Positions 22,205 to 34,642 of a stretch of 64,000 bases of DNA are shown here, in pieces. The position numbers and the translations under genes are program-made. The first letter of the stretch is position 1. Each line of letters begins with the position of its first letter. The notes under the pieces are model-generated. The model had not been told where the DNA came from. It ran no database searches and worked only from the letters and a program-made list of their open reading frames with translations. The stretch is from Nelumbo lutea. Lineage: Eukaryota; Streptophyta; Magnoliopsida; Proteales; Nelumbonaceae. Where the stretch lies: contig JAKGHH010000003.1 in the NCBI GenBank assembly GCA_022828595.1, positions 51,077,759 through 51,141,758 of the forward strand. The letters run 5' to 3'.

Positions 22205-23198
22205 CATTCCATCTACCCTTGCCACACCTACGTCTTCTACCGAGCCAGGTCTCCCGACTTCCTCGACCTCGCCACCGTCGGTGACCTCTTCGGCGTCAGC
22301 AGACTCATGATTGCAAAAGCCAGCAATATCTCCTCCCCAGCTTCTCCTCTCGTCCCTGACCAGAGCCTCTTCGTTCCCATAACTTGCTCTTGCGACTCCA
22401 GGTACAACTTTCCTATGCCAACATCACCTACACCATCAAGAAAGATGATACCTACTACCTAGTTTCCACCAATCTCTTCCAGAATCTTACCACTTATCAA
22501 TCCGTCATAGTTGTTAATCCTACCCTCGTTCCTGAAGATCTCCCAATTGGGGTTCAAGTTAATTTCCCGATCTTCTGCGGATGTCCCAACAGTACCCAAC
22601 TACAGAACAATATCAACTATCTCATCACCTATGTTATCCAACCTTCTGATACCTTTGCTTCAATAGCTCAAAAGTTCGGACTAAAAGAACAGTCTTTAAG
22701 AGATAAATGGAGGGACCATTTATCCTAACCTTACAATCTTCCTACCGGTGTCTCGACTTCCTGAGCTATCACAGCCTTCTATTGCTCCTTTTGCTAGTAT
22801 TTCACCTTCTACGACCAGAGATAGGAAAGGGGGTTATTACCGGGTTGGCAATTGGGTTGGGAGTTGCAGGTTTTCTGTTGATTCTACTACTCCTGGTTAT
22901 GGGCTTCTGGGTTTACCGAGAGGTTCTGTTGAAGAGGGGCTATGAAATAGCAGAAGACAAGGAGAAACAGTCCAAGTTTAAGAAAGGGGGGATGTTAGAG
23001 GGGGATTTCGTGGCTGATGTTTCTGATTGCTTGGACAAGTACATAGTCTATGGGGTTGAAGAAGTGAGGAAAGCGACTGATGGGTTCAACCCAAGTTCCT
23101 TGATTCAAGGCTCTGTGTACAAAGGAAGCATAGATGGAGAAGTCTATGCCATCAAGATGAAGTGGAATGCCTAGGACGAATTGAAGATCCTACAAAAG

Positions 23199-25015
23199 GT
23201 AAGAGATTCCTGCAAACTCCAATACCCCCACCCTCAAATAAAAAAAAAAAATTGTAGTTTTAGTAACAGAAAATTGGTTAAGATTCGGCACTTGAACTCT
23301 TTACTTTAGAACAACAATGAAAGATGTTAGTTTTTGGTAGAATTCATAGTTTGAGTAGTAGAGATATCAAATGGATGCATCATTCAGGACACTCCACTCA
23401 TGAGATTTTCCTTAAACTAAAGGTGAATGCAATTAGACATGACAACCTTCCAATCGTGTAGACTTCTCTTTTTTGGCCAATTTGATAGATTTTTACTGGC
23501 TTCTCAAAAGAATGAAATAAGTTGGTTTATCACAATGATTTCTTTCCAAAGGGAGATGAGATGTCTGGGAAAGGGACCCCTTGCAGTGGATGATGAAGGT
23601 CCCTGCATCTGCGGCACTTGTTCTAATTGTTTGCTCATGGGTTCACCCTTTCATGCTTTTCCTTTCTTGTGTTACAGTTTCTTTTGCAATGACAAAAATC
23701 ACTTTCTTTTAGGCTACCCAGAAATATAAAATGTTGTTAAAGGTTGCAAGTTGCAACTTTGAAATTCATTCCTCGGTCACTACATTAATTAATTAATTAA
23801 TGGTTAGGTATGGCGGTCTGTGGTCACTGGTCAGACTAGTGTGATTCACAACAAAAGTAGTTGAGGTCTATCTCATTAAGTGCTTATGTTGAAAATTAAA
23901 ACTTGATAAAAAAAGACCCAAAGGAATCAAAGGGGCTCATGGCTTACTACCAAACAGAAATGCTAATATTAAATTTTTTACTTTGAAGAAATTAAACAGG
24001 GTTCCTTAATCATTGCTGTAGTATGGTGCTTCTCAAATAGAAAATGTGCATAAAAAAAATAAAAAGATATTGAAGGGTGTGAGGGTGTCATTTTCTGTAT
24101 TTACTTTTTCCTTCTAGTACATAGGTCTCTTTACTTCATCTCTTTCCAAGTTTCTGCTTCAAGGCCTTAACAAAAATCTCATTGAGGTTAGATAAGTGTA
24201 AAAAGGGATGCAAGAGTGAGAATGAGGCTTGGTATCTAAAGGGATGTGATGTGTGTTGGCCTAGGTTGTGTATGGGAAGTTTGGCCTGACTTACGAAACT
24301 AAACCTAACCAAGACCTTGGGCCTATGAATGATTTCTATTAACTTGAAATTAGCAAGTAGTTAGATAAGAAAGATTACCAACCAAGCGTGGAAGTTCACT
24401 AGTTTTATGCACCAAAACGTTTAGGTGTCTTCTTATTTCTTTTATTGTTTTTGAACAATTAGTATTCTTTAGATTAGTTAATGAAAAAATCCTCTAAAAA
24501 ACTCCATGTCAAATATAAACTGGTGAAATTTTTTGCCAGTTAGATCCAATCTTAAATCTGGTGTAATTGTAGAATTATAATCTGATCGTGCTATGATCAT
24601 GCTATAGAGGAGATGGTATAAAATCACATGGTGGAGCCCTCACTATTCACTTAACTTAATGATCTCATGTATAAGTTTCTCTTCCCAACAATTAATATTA
24701 TCCAGACTTAAGAAGCCTGGCTTTTGTCTATAGTCTATAGACCAAAATGTTGAGGCTCTGACCAAAGCATCATCTACGAGAGGACCCATCCTATCTCATT
24801 GAACTATCTAGCCTTGATGTTTGATGCCTTGGTGGACTATTGGTATGCATAGGTTTCTGGTTTCATTATGGGATGGAGGATAGTTCTAGGCCTATAAGCT
24901 TTCCTCTTTATTTAGAAAATTGTTGGTAATTTCAATTTTCTTTTATTGATATGTGCATCTTTATTAAAATTGTTTACTTGATGAGATTTTATTAATTTTG
25001 GCTTCTTATTTAAAG
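23199..25015 (+). other. Intron of the LysM kinase locus
   Basis: This 1817-bp intron runs from GTAAGA to TTTAAAG. It separates ELKILQK from VNHGNLVKL, which are contiguous in the family. AT-rich, with a short (ATTA)n run near 23,785. No gene or clear transposon recognised inside. Confidence 0.75.
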
Positions 25016-25753
25016 GTCAACCATGGCAATCTGGTGAAGCTAGAGGGCTTCTGCATGGACCCTGAATATGGGAACTGCTATTTTGTCTATGAATATGTGG
25101 AGAATGGATCTCTTCATTCATGGCTTCGTGGAGAAAACAATAAGAGAAATCTGGACTGGAAGACGAGGCTAAGAATTGTCATTGATGTTGCAAATGGTCT
25201 CCAGTACATCCATGAGCACACAAGGCCAAAGGTTGTGCATAAAGATATTAAGACTAGTAATATTCTATTAGATGGAAACATGAGAGCTAAGATTGCCAAC
25301 TTTGGACTAGCAAAATCTGGCTACAATGCGGTAACCACGTCCATTGTAGGCACTCAAGGTTACATTTCACCTGAGTATCTTGCCGATGGGATTGTAACAA
25401 CAAAAATAGATGTTTTTGCCTTTGGAGTGGTTCTACTTGAGCTAATTTCTGGTAAGGAAGCAATTAATGAGGAAGGGAAGCTTCTCTGGATGGAACTCAA
25501 TGCAGTTATGGAAGGAAGTGAAGATGAGAAGGAGCGGAAATTGAAAGTGTGGATGGATAGTTGTCTTGTTGAGGAATCATGCTCGAAGGAAAGTGTAATG
25601 AACGTAATGGCTGTTGCCCAAGCATGCTTACAGACAAACCCTTCTAAGCACCCAAATATGGTTGATATTGTTTACATGCTGTGTAAGAGTGATGCTTTGT
25701 CCTTGGACTTCTCAGTAGATAGCTTATCTTTTGCTACTTTAACAGCCAGATGA

Positions 25754-26471
25754 TACTTGAGAGATCTATGGCCTTTCTCCTTCCTTTGATTAATAAGAGA
25801 AAGAAGATAGCTTTTTCTTTTTTCTTTTCCTTTTTTTTTTCTGTCTGTTGTAAATTTTGGTATAGAAACAAGATTCATGTAGCTGAACCAGATGATGATG
25901 ATGATTATGATGGATGTAGATAGTTTGATATCAGCATTTATGGTACTTATTATTTTCTATTTTTGGGTTTTGTGGTTCTTAATACATTTGAATTGCATTT
26001 GTTTCTGCAAAAAATATTTAACATACCACGCAACTTAAAATTCAGTAAAAGTGCACCATGATCCATTTTTTGGGCAATTAGATGATTCTTGGCACTCAAC
26101 AGCATGTCAGCTGGGAGGGTGTACAGTAGTTTAGAAGTTGGCATACACAAAAGTAAACAGGAACTCGGAAGCCAAGTGGATACGTGAAACACCATGCACA
26201 GAAACAAGATCATTAAATTAGTAATGCTGCAATGCTGGCTAGCCATCCTTGGAACGGCCTGCTGAAATGGTTGTTGCCTTTCTTATTGAAGTCTGTCATT
26301 GACAAGGTGTAAAGTGAAGTGATGGATATGACTGGCCTTTGTCCAGCCAAAAGATAGAACACTCCAATGATAGTCTCTAGAATCTCTGTTTGTTTCTCTA
26401 GAATCTGATGAGATCTGTCAATGCTGGGCAACAGCTCCTCTAGTCTCTAGTTTGGAGCAGAGAGTTTATAA
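25754..26471. other. Downstream region, no gene recognised
   Basis: A T-rich run follows the kinase stop (25,810-25,840) and may belong to its 3' untranslated region. Frames on the minus strand between 25,950 and 26,431 match nothing I recognise. Confidence 0.35.
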
Positions 26472-26854
26472 GGCCTCATTTGTTTTTCAGCAAGTCATTT
26501 ACCTGGGTAAATGCATTTATTCAGATAAGTGTTTCCTGATAAATATTTGCTTGGATAATTACACTTTAGTGTTCTTTATTTCCCAAGTAAAGTTATATAA
26601 TGACCATTGTATCCATAAAATGATCATTATTGAAGGGACAATGTTGTCCCATCATGCTTTAGCAATTTTTTGTGCCAATAGGAAAGTTATTTACCCAAGT
26701 CTCGGGAGGGTGTTTCTTATCTAGGTAAATGAATTGTTCCAGAATCATTCTTTTCTGTTGGACCCACTAATAGCAAAACATGAATGCAGATTTCTTTCTT
26801 TTCCACGAGACCCACCAACTAACACACCCCCATTTACTGGAAAACAAACGCCCC
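26472..26854. mobile_element. PIF/Harbinger-type MITE
   Basis: Begins GGCCTCATTTGTTTT and ends AAAACAAACGCCCC (inverted pair) with TAA on both sides (26,469-26,471 and 26,855-26,857). The interior pairs partly (TTTACC..GGTAAA words). No coding capacity. Confidence 0.65.
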
Positions 26855-26857
26855 TAA

Positions 26858-29185
26858 GTGGAGGATATCCGATACCTATAGTACATGATAGACCCAAAAC
26901 TACGATGGATTTAGAGTCTAAATTTTGGTGCCAATAGGGATAGTAGTGAGGCAAGTTGAGGGAGGGCTTTGTAACTTCTAGATCCTCCCCAAAAACCACA
27001 ACCGTTTGGACTTTTAGATTCCAAACCCCCGACCCTACCCTCTCCCACCATTTGAAGGTGGGACAGGTCAGGTCTAGAATCCACTTCTAAACAATATAAG
27101 CAATAAACAAATAAAAAAAACATGAATAAACATTAATTTTTCCAATTATTTGTGTAAGTACATAGTGCTCACTCAGCCCTTTAGAGCATAATAGATATTG
27201 AATTTGTACCACACGGGCACTTGCGATTAGCCCATAACCGATCTTTCCCAACGATTAACCTACAGCAAATCGCAGGTTTGCGATGCACCCATTCCCAATG
27301 CAAGCACAAAGCAAATACAAATTGAACCCGCAAAGGGGTCCATGCATACCCGGTCCCACGATAAACCCTGGGCCGTTACAGAGCCGCGATTCCCTAAAAC
27401 TGGGACCGAATATTGGTTGCACGTGAAACTCGTTAGACGATAACATCGCTAATGTCACACCAATTAAGAGAGATATGAAAGTCAGTAGTACATGTGAGTT
27501 ATGATAATCTCTAGGAGAAAGGAAAGTTAATCTTTGAGATATCCCATAAGAACACATGATGAAACCCTAGCAATGCTCCTTAATGGCCGATAACAAATCT
27601 AATATTCTCTTTCCTAGTGAAAAACAAATGCTTTTGGCTCCTTCCTTTTAGGATCTCAAGATCCTCCCCTTTAAATAAGGATCCCCCTCATGACGAAAGG
27701 CATTCATTCATCTCTCAATTAACCCTATCATCAGTCTCCCCGCTCAGCAGTCTCCTCACTCCATTTTGTCCTAAACCTCTTGTTTGCTTCTATGCTCTCG
27801 GTCTTCCTTTGTCGTTCAAGAAGACAACTCACTAGCCCAACCACTCTTTACTTACAATTTGATTGAAAACATGTAGAAAAATACATAAACTACCAACTAT
27901 CCTTCACATAGGAATCAAAACATATTACAAAATATCCATTCGTCCAAGACGTATATTATGGGTTGGAGCAGGTAGAGAGGGTTGGGTTTAGCCTAATACC
28001 ATACCCCACCTGGATCCATATAGATTGTAGAATCCTAAATCCATCCTCACCCTAAAATCTGTTTTCCAAACAAAAAGAAAACCCACCCTATCAAAGTGGA
28101 TAAGGGCACATACCTGCCGAGTAGGGTAGAAATTGCCATCTCTAAGAACGGATAACTTATTGGATGGTCAAATAAGACATTGAATTGGATCACTCTAGAC
28201 TTAATGGTCCAAAATATTTTGTATCAAATTGAACCATAATTTTAAAATGTGCTAAGGCAAACATTGAGGTGCATGTCTCAAGATGAGGCAGAGCCAAAAT
28301 GTCTTAGTCTAGGTGCCTTACTCCTCTACTAAGAGGCTACCACCTCTGTTATAAATTAGTTATAATACTTTTTAGAATTTAAGAAATTTGATTATTTAAT
28401 TGTTTATAAATAAAATAAAAACAATTATACTAAAAAAATTCCCACTATAGTTATTTTAATGCGAAAACATCTCATTTATTTTTCTCTTACTAAATGTATA
28501 TTTTAAAATGGGGTTTTCCCCTAAATCTAATTATAATCGTTGTACAATAATTTTTTTCACTCGCTTGTCTTTGGTCCAAAAGAACCCCCTTTTGCTAGCT
28601 TTAATTTTCATCATTTATAAATTAGATTATATTAAAAATAACCTAAAATATATAAATTAAGTAAAGTTATTTTTTAATTAGGTAAAAAAGGCTATGATGT
28701 AAAATAAAATAAAAAATATATTACATTAAAAAGAATGCAATTTAATAAAAAATAAATATATAAATGAACTATGAAAGAAAAATGTATTTGAAAAATATAT
28801 AAGCAAATTACAAATAATTTTGATTTGTTGCATATAAACTATGAAATATGAAAATAAAATAAATGGATAATTTTATTTAGGTGAATTATTACTATAAACA
28901 TTGATTAATTTTAGTATGTACGTATGTATATATTAAATAATTTAGATAGATAGAGTTATAAGCATAAATTAAAATATAAATTAAATTTTTAAAAAACACA
29001 AGGCTCATGTTAAAAAGAATATATATGAAAATAAAGGAAATATGTAAATTGGTTATAAAATGAAATAAATTGTGTGTCTATAACCATACATACGTACATA
29101 TATTGTATTTTTATACGTAAACATTAATATATGTTTATACTTCGAGTCTTATAACTCAAACCGCTTTAAGGCTCACGCCTTTTGC
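26858..29185. other. Non-coding stretch, possible LTR fragment at 27,180-27,850
   Basis: The 27,180-27,450 part is more GC-rich than its surroundings. It is followed by TTTAAATAAGGATCC at 27,670 and a C/T-rich leader, which resembles the promoter part of a gypsy-type LTR. No LTR pair, primer site or TSD was identified. 28,350-29,150 is very AT-rich and featureless. Confidence 0.3.
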
Positions 29186-29435
29186 TTTTTAAACCTTAGA
29201 TTGGACTTAGGAATGGTAATAGGAGCCACTCCCCATCCCTTTGGGGATCCCCACTCCCCGTGATTTTTTTATGATGCCAACCATTTTGTCTTTAATATAT
29301 ATATATATATATAGGAGATGAAAATTTCTCTATCCTTGTTCCCATCAGGGAAAATCATCCCTATCCCCACTTAAATGGAGCAAGTCCCCACTAGGATAAG
29401 AGAAATAGGGAACCTTGTCATCCCTAATTTAACAT
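29186..29435. repeat. MITE-like block with GGGGATCCCCACTCCCC words
   Basis: C/G-rich words such as CCCCATCCC, GGGGATCCCC and TCCCCAC surround an (AT)n run at about 29,296-29,313. This is the layout of a short inverted-repeat element of the GGGGATGGGG type. The ends are uncertain. Confidence 0.35.
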
Positions 29436-32058
29436 GATCCATTTGCAATAGATTTAAACTAGCGAGGGGCCCCTGCTATGCAGGGGCAAAACATGATGAT
29501 AAATTCGAAAGAAACAAATTGAAAATGAAGAAATTAATAGAAAATTTGCAAGTCTATAACCATATTGGATCATTAAGCAGGGATAAAAAAAAAGTAGTTT
29601 AAGGTGTGATACATAAGCAAAAAAGGAAAAAAAAAAAAACAAAGCAATAGTTATAATTGTAAGAGCTGATTCATTATCATGATGATAAAAATGTTGTAAC
29701 ATGCTTAATAATTGCAGATTCGTTATCATGAAGGTGGCAACGCTTCAATGAAAGCTGATTCATTTGTAAGAGCTGAAGCAAAGAGAGTTTTCAAAGAATG
29801 TTCTTGCCCCGTTTATTCGATGAGCTAATCTCTCCAATGTACAAGTTCTTGCTAATGCATGGAAAAGGAAGAATCCATGTAAATTGTGAGAAATAGTATC
29901 AAAGTGCATTTGTTGTCACACTGAATTTTAATATTCTTTCATGGAAGGAAGGTTGTGTTAGTTGGGAAAGTTAGATTATTGCTCATATATGATATATAAT
30001 GAACAAAATAGTTTTATGGTTGCAAGAATAAGTGTGATAGTACCTTGAGTTGAGTTGATTGGGTTGGTATTGGAGTATCAAGGATGTACCTGTAGAAGGA
30101 CATGAAGATATTATATTAATATGGAAAATTACAAAAAAAAAAAAAAGAATAGAGAAGAGCTTATACAATATGGAAAAATACAATTTGAACAAGCAAACTA
30201 TGCAAAAATAATATGGTCTTCAGTTTCAACTTTTACATTTTATAAAATAATCAAATAAAAAAAGAAAAATAAAAAACCCTTAATAATCTCTCTCTCTCTA
30301 TATATTATGGAATGGTGAATCGTGGCAGCACCAGCTGGTGCTTTCAGTAAATGGCATCCCCACAAGTGAGCCATAAAGTAAACCAAAAAACAAAGTCGAG
30401 AGAGAGACCAAAAACATAACTAAAAAGAAATAATAAAGCCAATAAAAATAAACCACCATCAAACGCCATTTGCTTGTGAAAGCCATTGTGACGATTGCTA
30501 ACACTAAGCCTGAAGCAAGAAATAGAGCCACATTGACGAGTTCAGTTATCGTCCATAGCCACCACTATGACAAAGCATCAAGGCTGACTGGAAACCAAAA
30601 TGATGTTGCAGACCTATGACAAAGGAAACCATAAAAGAAACAGAAAGATGAAATAATAAGCAAAAAAAAAAAAATTGAATGAGAATGCAAAATTGAAATT
30701 CAATTAGTAAGATAAGCTTATGGAATTAGCAAAGTCAATCATTGGTTTTAGCTCATCACCGAAAACGGAGGAGAAACTAAGGACATCACAAAAGAAAAAG
30801 CATCTCCTACTTCCCTTCTACTTAGGAATTCCTACTCTTGATCAGTCCATAGCAATGACAGTTGTGATGGGGTAACACAACAGTGTAGCAACAATGGAGA
30901 GAAAAAAGCAGTGGCGTAGCAACAGTGTAGCAGCTACAACAGAGACACCAAACAAACCAAGAGAAAGTTTATTGAAATCAATAAATATTATAATATACTA
31001 TAATTATTTTTAGATTTTAATCATATCAAATGGAGCCAAATCCACACAACGACAATGGAAGCTGATAGGGACTTCAAACACACCAACCTGCAAAAAAGCA
31101 AATCCAAAGAAAGAATGAAAAACAGACACTGAACATCAAACAAAATATCAAAGGGAAAAGTAAACACAACAGATGGTGCATGCTAATCGAGACCAGCAAA
31201 AAAAAAAGAAGAAGAAGAAGAAGAAGAAGATGTAGAAGGAAAAGTAAACTCGAGGCTAAACATCTAAAATCCAAAGTAGAAACCAATGACAGATGCTGGT
31301 TGGCAAAGTAGTTGTTAGGCGACTATTCTTCTTCCATCTCCTATAATAGATAACAGGTGCTCATTCAGAGTTCAAACACCGAGTCTCACAACAAAGAATA
31401 ACAGGATGAAATCAACAGAGAAGAAAAAAAGAATAACAAACCGAAAACCTCAGGAAGAAGTGACTCAAAAGTCAAAACACGTATCCTGGAAACCCAAAGG
31501 CATCCTGCAAAAAGGAAAAATAAAACATAAGAAAATACCGATGGCTAGGGTGAGTGGAGGAGAGAGACAGGGAGAAAGAGAAAATAGATACAGAGACAAA
31601 GAGGTGGGGAACAATCTACCTCATACATTGTATAAGGGGAACAGAGAGAGAAAGAAACATGGGGCACTCTTACGCCAGGGACCAAAGAGGTGGGGAACAA
31701 TCTACCTCAATACTAGGAGCAAAGCATGGACGCTATACGCCAGGGACCAAAGCGAAACCGCCCAGAACTGCCAGTAGAAACAAAAAGTGAAGAGACAGAA
31801 CAATGAGAAGCTTCAATGCGTGGAGTGACTTGCCAAGGCAAAATTTTCCTCGGCAGAAGTGAAACACAGTAAGAGAGAGAGGGGTTTGACTGCTTTAATG
31901 ATATCACTCTCTCTCCCACAGTCTCTATCTTCTTCTCAGGGTAATAATCCGTTTCACTCTCTCTCTTGTTCTTCTTCTTCCTCGGTTCATCTTTCCCACT
32001 CTCTCTCCCTCTCGCTCCCCGAGTCTCTCTTCTTCTCGCGACCACCGCACTGCAACCA
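29436..32058. other. Non-coding stretch with simple repeats
   Basis: No gene recognised; minus-strand frames here are low in complexity or hydrophobic by chance. (AAG)n lies at about 31,205-31,231. An imperfect repeat of about 80 bp occurs at 31,598-31,755 (GAGGTGGGGAACAATCTACC twice, ACGCCAGGGACCAAAG twice). C/T-rich runs lie at 31,905-32,040. Confidence 0.4.
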
Positions 32059-32059
32059 C

Positions 32060-32768
32060 TAAACGGATCGAATTTGAATCGGATCAGACAATAACCGAAT
32101 TCGAATCCGATTAAAAAAATCGATATCCAAATTTGATTCCATATGCCATGGATATTGAAAATTAATATTCGAATTCGAATTCGACTAAATATTTGAATAT
32201 TCCATTCGATTCAAATTCGACTAATTAATTATTTAAATAATTAATAAATATATAAAATAAATATTATATATATAAATTATTTATATAATTTAGTTATTAT
32301 ATAAATTATATAAAACATTTAAAAATTTTATATATTATATATAAATTAAATAATCGATCGAATTCTGATATTTATTGAATCGAATCAGGTCATTTCCGAA
32401 TTCGAATCCGATTAGTTATTCGATATGAATAGGATATCCGAATTTGATCGATTAACTATACGAATTATCTGAATTCGATTCGATTATGTCAAATCTTGAA
32501 TTCAAAATCGGATTTCCGAATACTGTTGTTTAATTTTTATATATAATATATAAAATTTTTAAATGTTTTATATAATTTATATATGTAATAATTAAATTAT
32601 ATAAATAATTTATATATTTATATACTTTACATATATATATAATATTTATTAATTATTTAAAATAATTAATTAGTCGAATTCAAATCAAATCGAATATTCG
32701 AATATTTAGTCGAATTCAAATTCGGATATTGTTTGATGTAATTCGAATTCGATCCGTTTACACCCCTA
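32060..32768. mobile_element. Long inverted-repeat element (ACGGATCGAATT family)
   Basis: The left arm from AAACGGATCGAATTTGAATC (32,060) pairs with the right arm ending GAATTCGATCCGTTTACACC (about 32,765) over some 280 bp each. Both arms include long AT runs (ATTAATTATTTAAATAATTA; TATATAATTTAG/ATTATATAAATTA). The centre (32,345-32,520) is rich in GAATTCGAAT words. The terminus GGGGTGTAAACGG is kept only on the right, so the left end is clipped. No TSD or coding capacity seen. Confidence 0.65.
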
Positions 32769-32930
32769 TCGCCACCCCTCTCTCTCTGCTCGATTGTTAG
32801 GCTCAGCCCCTCGATCCCACTCGACTGTCAGTCAGTAGCAGCTCTTCTAGGGTACCACCGCCACCCCTCTCTCCCTGTTCGATTGTCAAGCCATTGATCA
32901 ACTGTCAATTAGTAGAGCTCGGGACACAGG
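32769..32930. repeat. Spacer with a short imperfect duplication
   Basis: Related words (CGCCACCCCTCTCTC, CTGTTCGATTGT / CTGCTCGATTGT, AGTAGCAGCTC / AGTAGAGCTC) occur twice between 32,771 and 32,920, indicating a roughly 100-bp imperfect duplication between two transposons. Confidence 0.45.
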
Positions 32931-32935
32931 CCCTC

Positions 32936-33210
32936 TGATGTAGCATAGAAAGTGGTGGGAAATTCTGTTGGGATGCTAGACAGTTATGTTCGTTGTATTA
33001 GTTGGCATGAGTTGGTGGTTGGATGAGCTGTTATAAAGCCCTTGTACTGAGTCGAATCAATACAGAAAATATACGCATACATTCTCTCATTCCCTTCTTC
33101 TTCTCTGCCTCCTTCATTTCTTGTCTCTATTCGTGTGGTTTTCTTGTGCTAAACATACCTGCAGGATAATTCAACAGTTCTTGGAGTGCTTCACAACCTG
33201 AGCTGCATCA
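32936..33210 (+). repeat. 5' LTR of the chromovirus
   Basis: Starts TGATGTAGCATAG and ends GAGCTGCATCA (TGATG...CATCA inverted ends). TGTTATAAAGCCC at about 33,029 is a likely TATA element. It is followed at 33,212 by TGGTATCAGAGCC, the primer-binding site for initiator tRNA-Met. Confidence 0.95.
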
Positions 33211-33211
33211 T

Positions 33212-33224
33212 TGGTATCAGAGCC
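33212..33224 (+). promoter_or_regulatory. Primer-binding site (initiator tRNA-Met)
   Basis: TGGTATCAGAGCC directly after the LTR is the complement of the 3' end of plant initiator tRNA-Met, used to prime minus-strand DNA synthesis. Confidence 0.9.
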
Positions 33225-33241
33225 TGTTTTAATTCTAGATA

Positions 33242-34183
33242 ATGGCGGATGCGACATGGCAACAAACCTCCATTCAAGAAGTGGAGGAATCTTTAACAAG
33301 GAAGTTGAATGAAACTAATTCTCGACTGGATCAATCCATTGCTGGGCTAAATGATATGATAATGGCATTGGTTAATCAGCAAGAAAGGTATGAGTAGACC
33401 GGGGAGACATCAGGGAGAGGACACCCAAGAAGTGTTGGAGATGGTAATTCCTTCTTTGATTTTTCCTTCTCCACGAGGCTTACAAAGGTAGATTTCCCAA
33501 AATTCAATGGAAACCGTGTGAAGGATTGGCTTTATAAATGTGACCAATTCTTCTCTTTGGATAACACTTTGTCTGCTGCTAAAGTCAAATTGGCAACGAT
33601 TCATCTGGAAGGTAAAGCGTTGCAATGGCATCACGCTCTGATGAAGTCTAGACTCACTAATGACCCCATGAATTGGGAGGATTATGCTAAGGCCATCGCG
33701 AGTAGGTTTGGCCCTGCCTTTGATGATCCTATGTCAGAATTAATGTTACTCAAACAATCAGGATCTGTTGTTGAATATATGGAGCAATTTGAGAACATCT
33801 TGACCAGGGTGGAATTAACTGAAGAATATAAAGTCAATTGCTTCATTACCGGGTTAGAATATGAAACACAGATGCATGTGAGAATGTTTCATCCCCCGAC
33901 TATTCAGCATGCTGCCAACTTAGCAAAGTTATTTGAATCTGCACAAAAATACAAGCAGTCGAAGTATTCTCAAATCAAGAATGTGTATTCGAAGGCTATA
34001 TGTAATAATTAAACATCTAAACAAGATACTATTAAGCCCTCACCATCTGTACTTCTCAAGATTCAGGGAACACCTATCTTGGACAAGCCACCTAAGGTGT
34101 ATTCAAGTGTGGAAATGGCTGATAGAAGAGCTAAAGGGTTGTGTATGTTCTGTGATGAACCCTTTACACCATGACACCAATTG
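33242..34183 (+). pseudogene. Chromovirus gag remnant
   Basis: The ATG at 33,242 opens a frame with a TAG at 33,395-33,397. It continues in the same frame through LTKVDFPKFNG, VKDWLYKCDQFF and LEGKALQWHH (Retrotrans_gag domain) to a stop at 34,010-34,012. In the downstream pol-side frame the zinc-knuckle region reads GLCMFCDEPFTP, then a TGA, then HQLKH. The protein would form the particle that packages element RNA. Confidence 0.88.
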
Positions 34184-34642
34184 AAACACAAGAGAGCCCA
34201 ACTATATGTTGTGGAACTAAATGATGAGGAGGAGGAAGATGGCATTGCAGAAGAATGTAAGGAAGAAGAACCCCCCGTTGAGCCTTGCATATCAGTCAAT
34301 GCGATTACAGGAAACTCACATTTTCAGATTATGAGGGTGACTGGGTATCACAATAAAAGACCTCTACAAATCTTGGTTGATAGTGGTAGTACACACAACT
34401 TTGTGGATGAGCAAGTTGTGAAGAAGTTGGGGTGTAAAGTGGAGACTACTAAGCCAATGGCTGTATCAGTTGCTGATGGTAATAAAGTGTATGCAACAAC
34501 AGTCTGTAAAGTATTTAGTTGGCAGATACAAGGCACCACTTTTGCAGTAGATTGCATGGTCTTACCTTTAGGATTTTGTGATGTGATTCTGGGAATTCAG
34601 TGGCTGTCAACTTTAGGGCCTATAGTTTGGGATTTCCAATAG
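34181..34642 (+). pseudogene. Chromovirus aspartic protease
   Basis: The active-site motif LVDSGSTHNFVDE (about residues 63-75 of this frame) and the downstream ILGIQWLSTLGPIVWDF flank the retropepsin fold. The open part spans most of the domain but is separated from gag and RT by stops. Confidence 0.9.

Larger units (their letters stand above)
22058..25753 (+). pseudogene. LysM receptor-like kinase (NFP/LYK4/LYK5 type), broken
   Basis: Two exons: 22,058-23,198 (donor AAG|GTAAGA) and 25,016-25,753 (acceptor TTAAAG|GTCAAC). Exon 1 encodes a signal peptide, a LysM ectodomain with CxC-type cysteine pairs (PCHTYVFYRARSP, CSCDS, FCGCPN), a transmembrane helix (GLAIGLGVAGFLLILLLLVM) and the start of the kinase (GSVYKGSIDG, YAIK). 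Exon 2 carries the remaining kinase: YFVYEYVENGSL, VVHKDIKTSNILL, KIANFGLAKS, GTQGYISPEY. NFG in place of DFG and a degenerate glycine loop indicate a pseudokinase, as is usual in the LYR/NFP/LYK4-5 clade, which acts as co-receptor for chitin or lipochitooligosaccharides at the plasma membrane. Breaks: a one-base loss near 22,410, shifts near 22,690 and near 22,820, and a TAG at 23,172-23,174. An in-frame 45-bp duplication follows the signal peptide. Either a pseudogene or a sequence with several indel errors. Confidence 0.85.

Noticed and set aside
26213..26431. 72-codon minus-strand frame (VFYLLAGQRPVISITSLYTL)
   Set aside because: Composition is plausible, but no family is recognised and no neighbouring exon supports it.
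29454..30531. Hydrophobic minus-strand frames as genes
   Set aside because: AT-rich composition yields Phe/Leu/Ile-rich frames by chance; no recognisable motif or flanking exon.
31074..31286. Leu/Phe-rich minus-strand frame as a membrane protein
   Set aside because: The hydrophobic run is caused by an (AAG)n microsatellite on the opposite strand.
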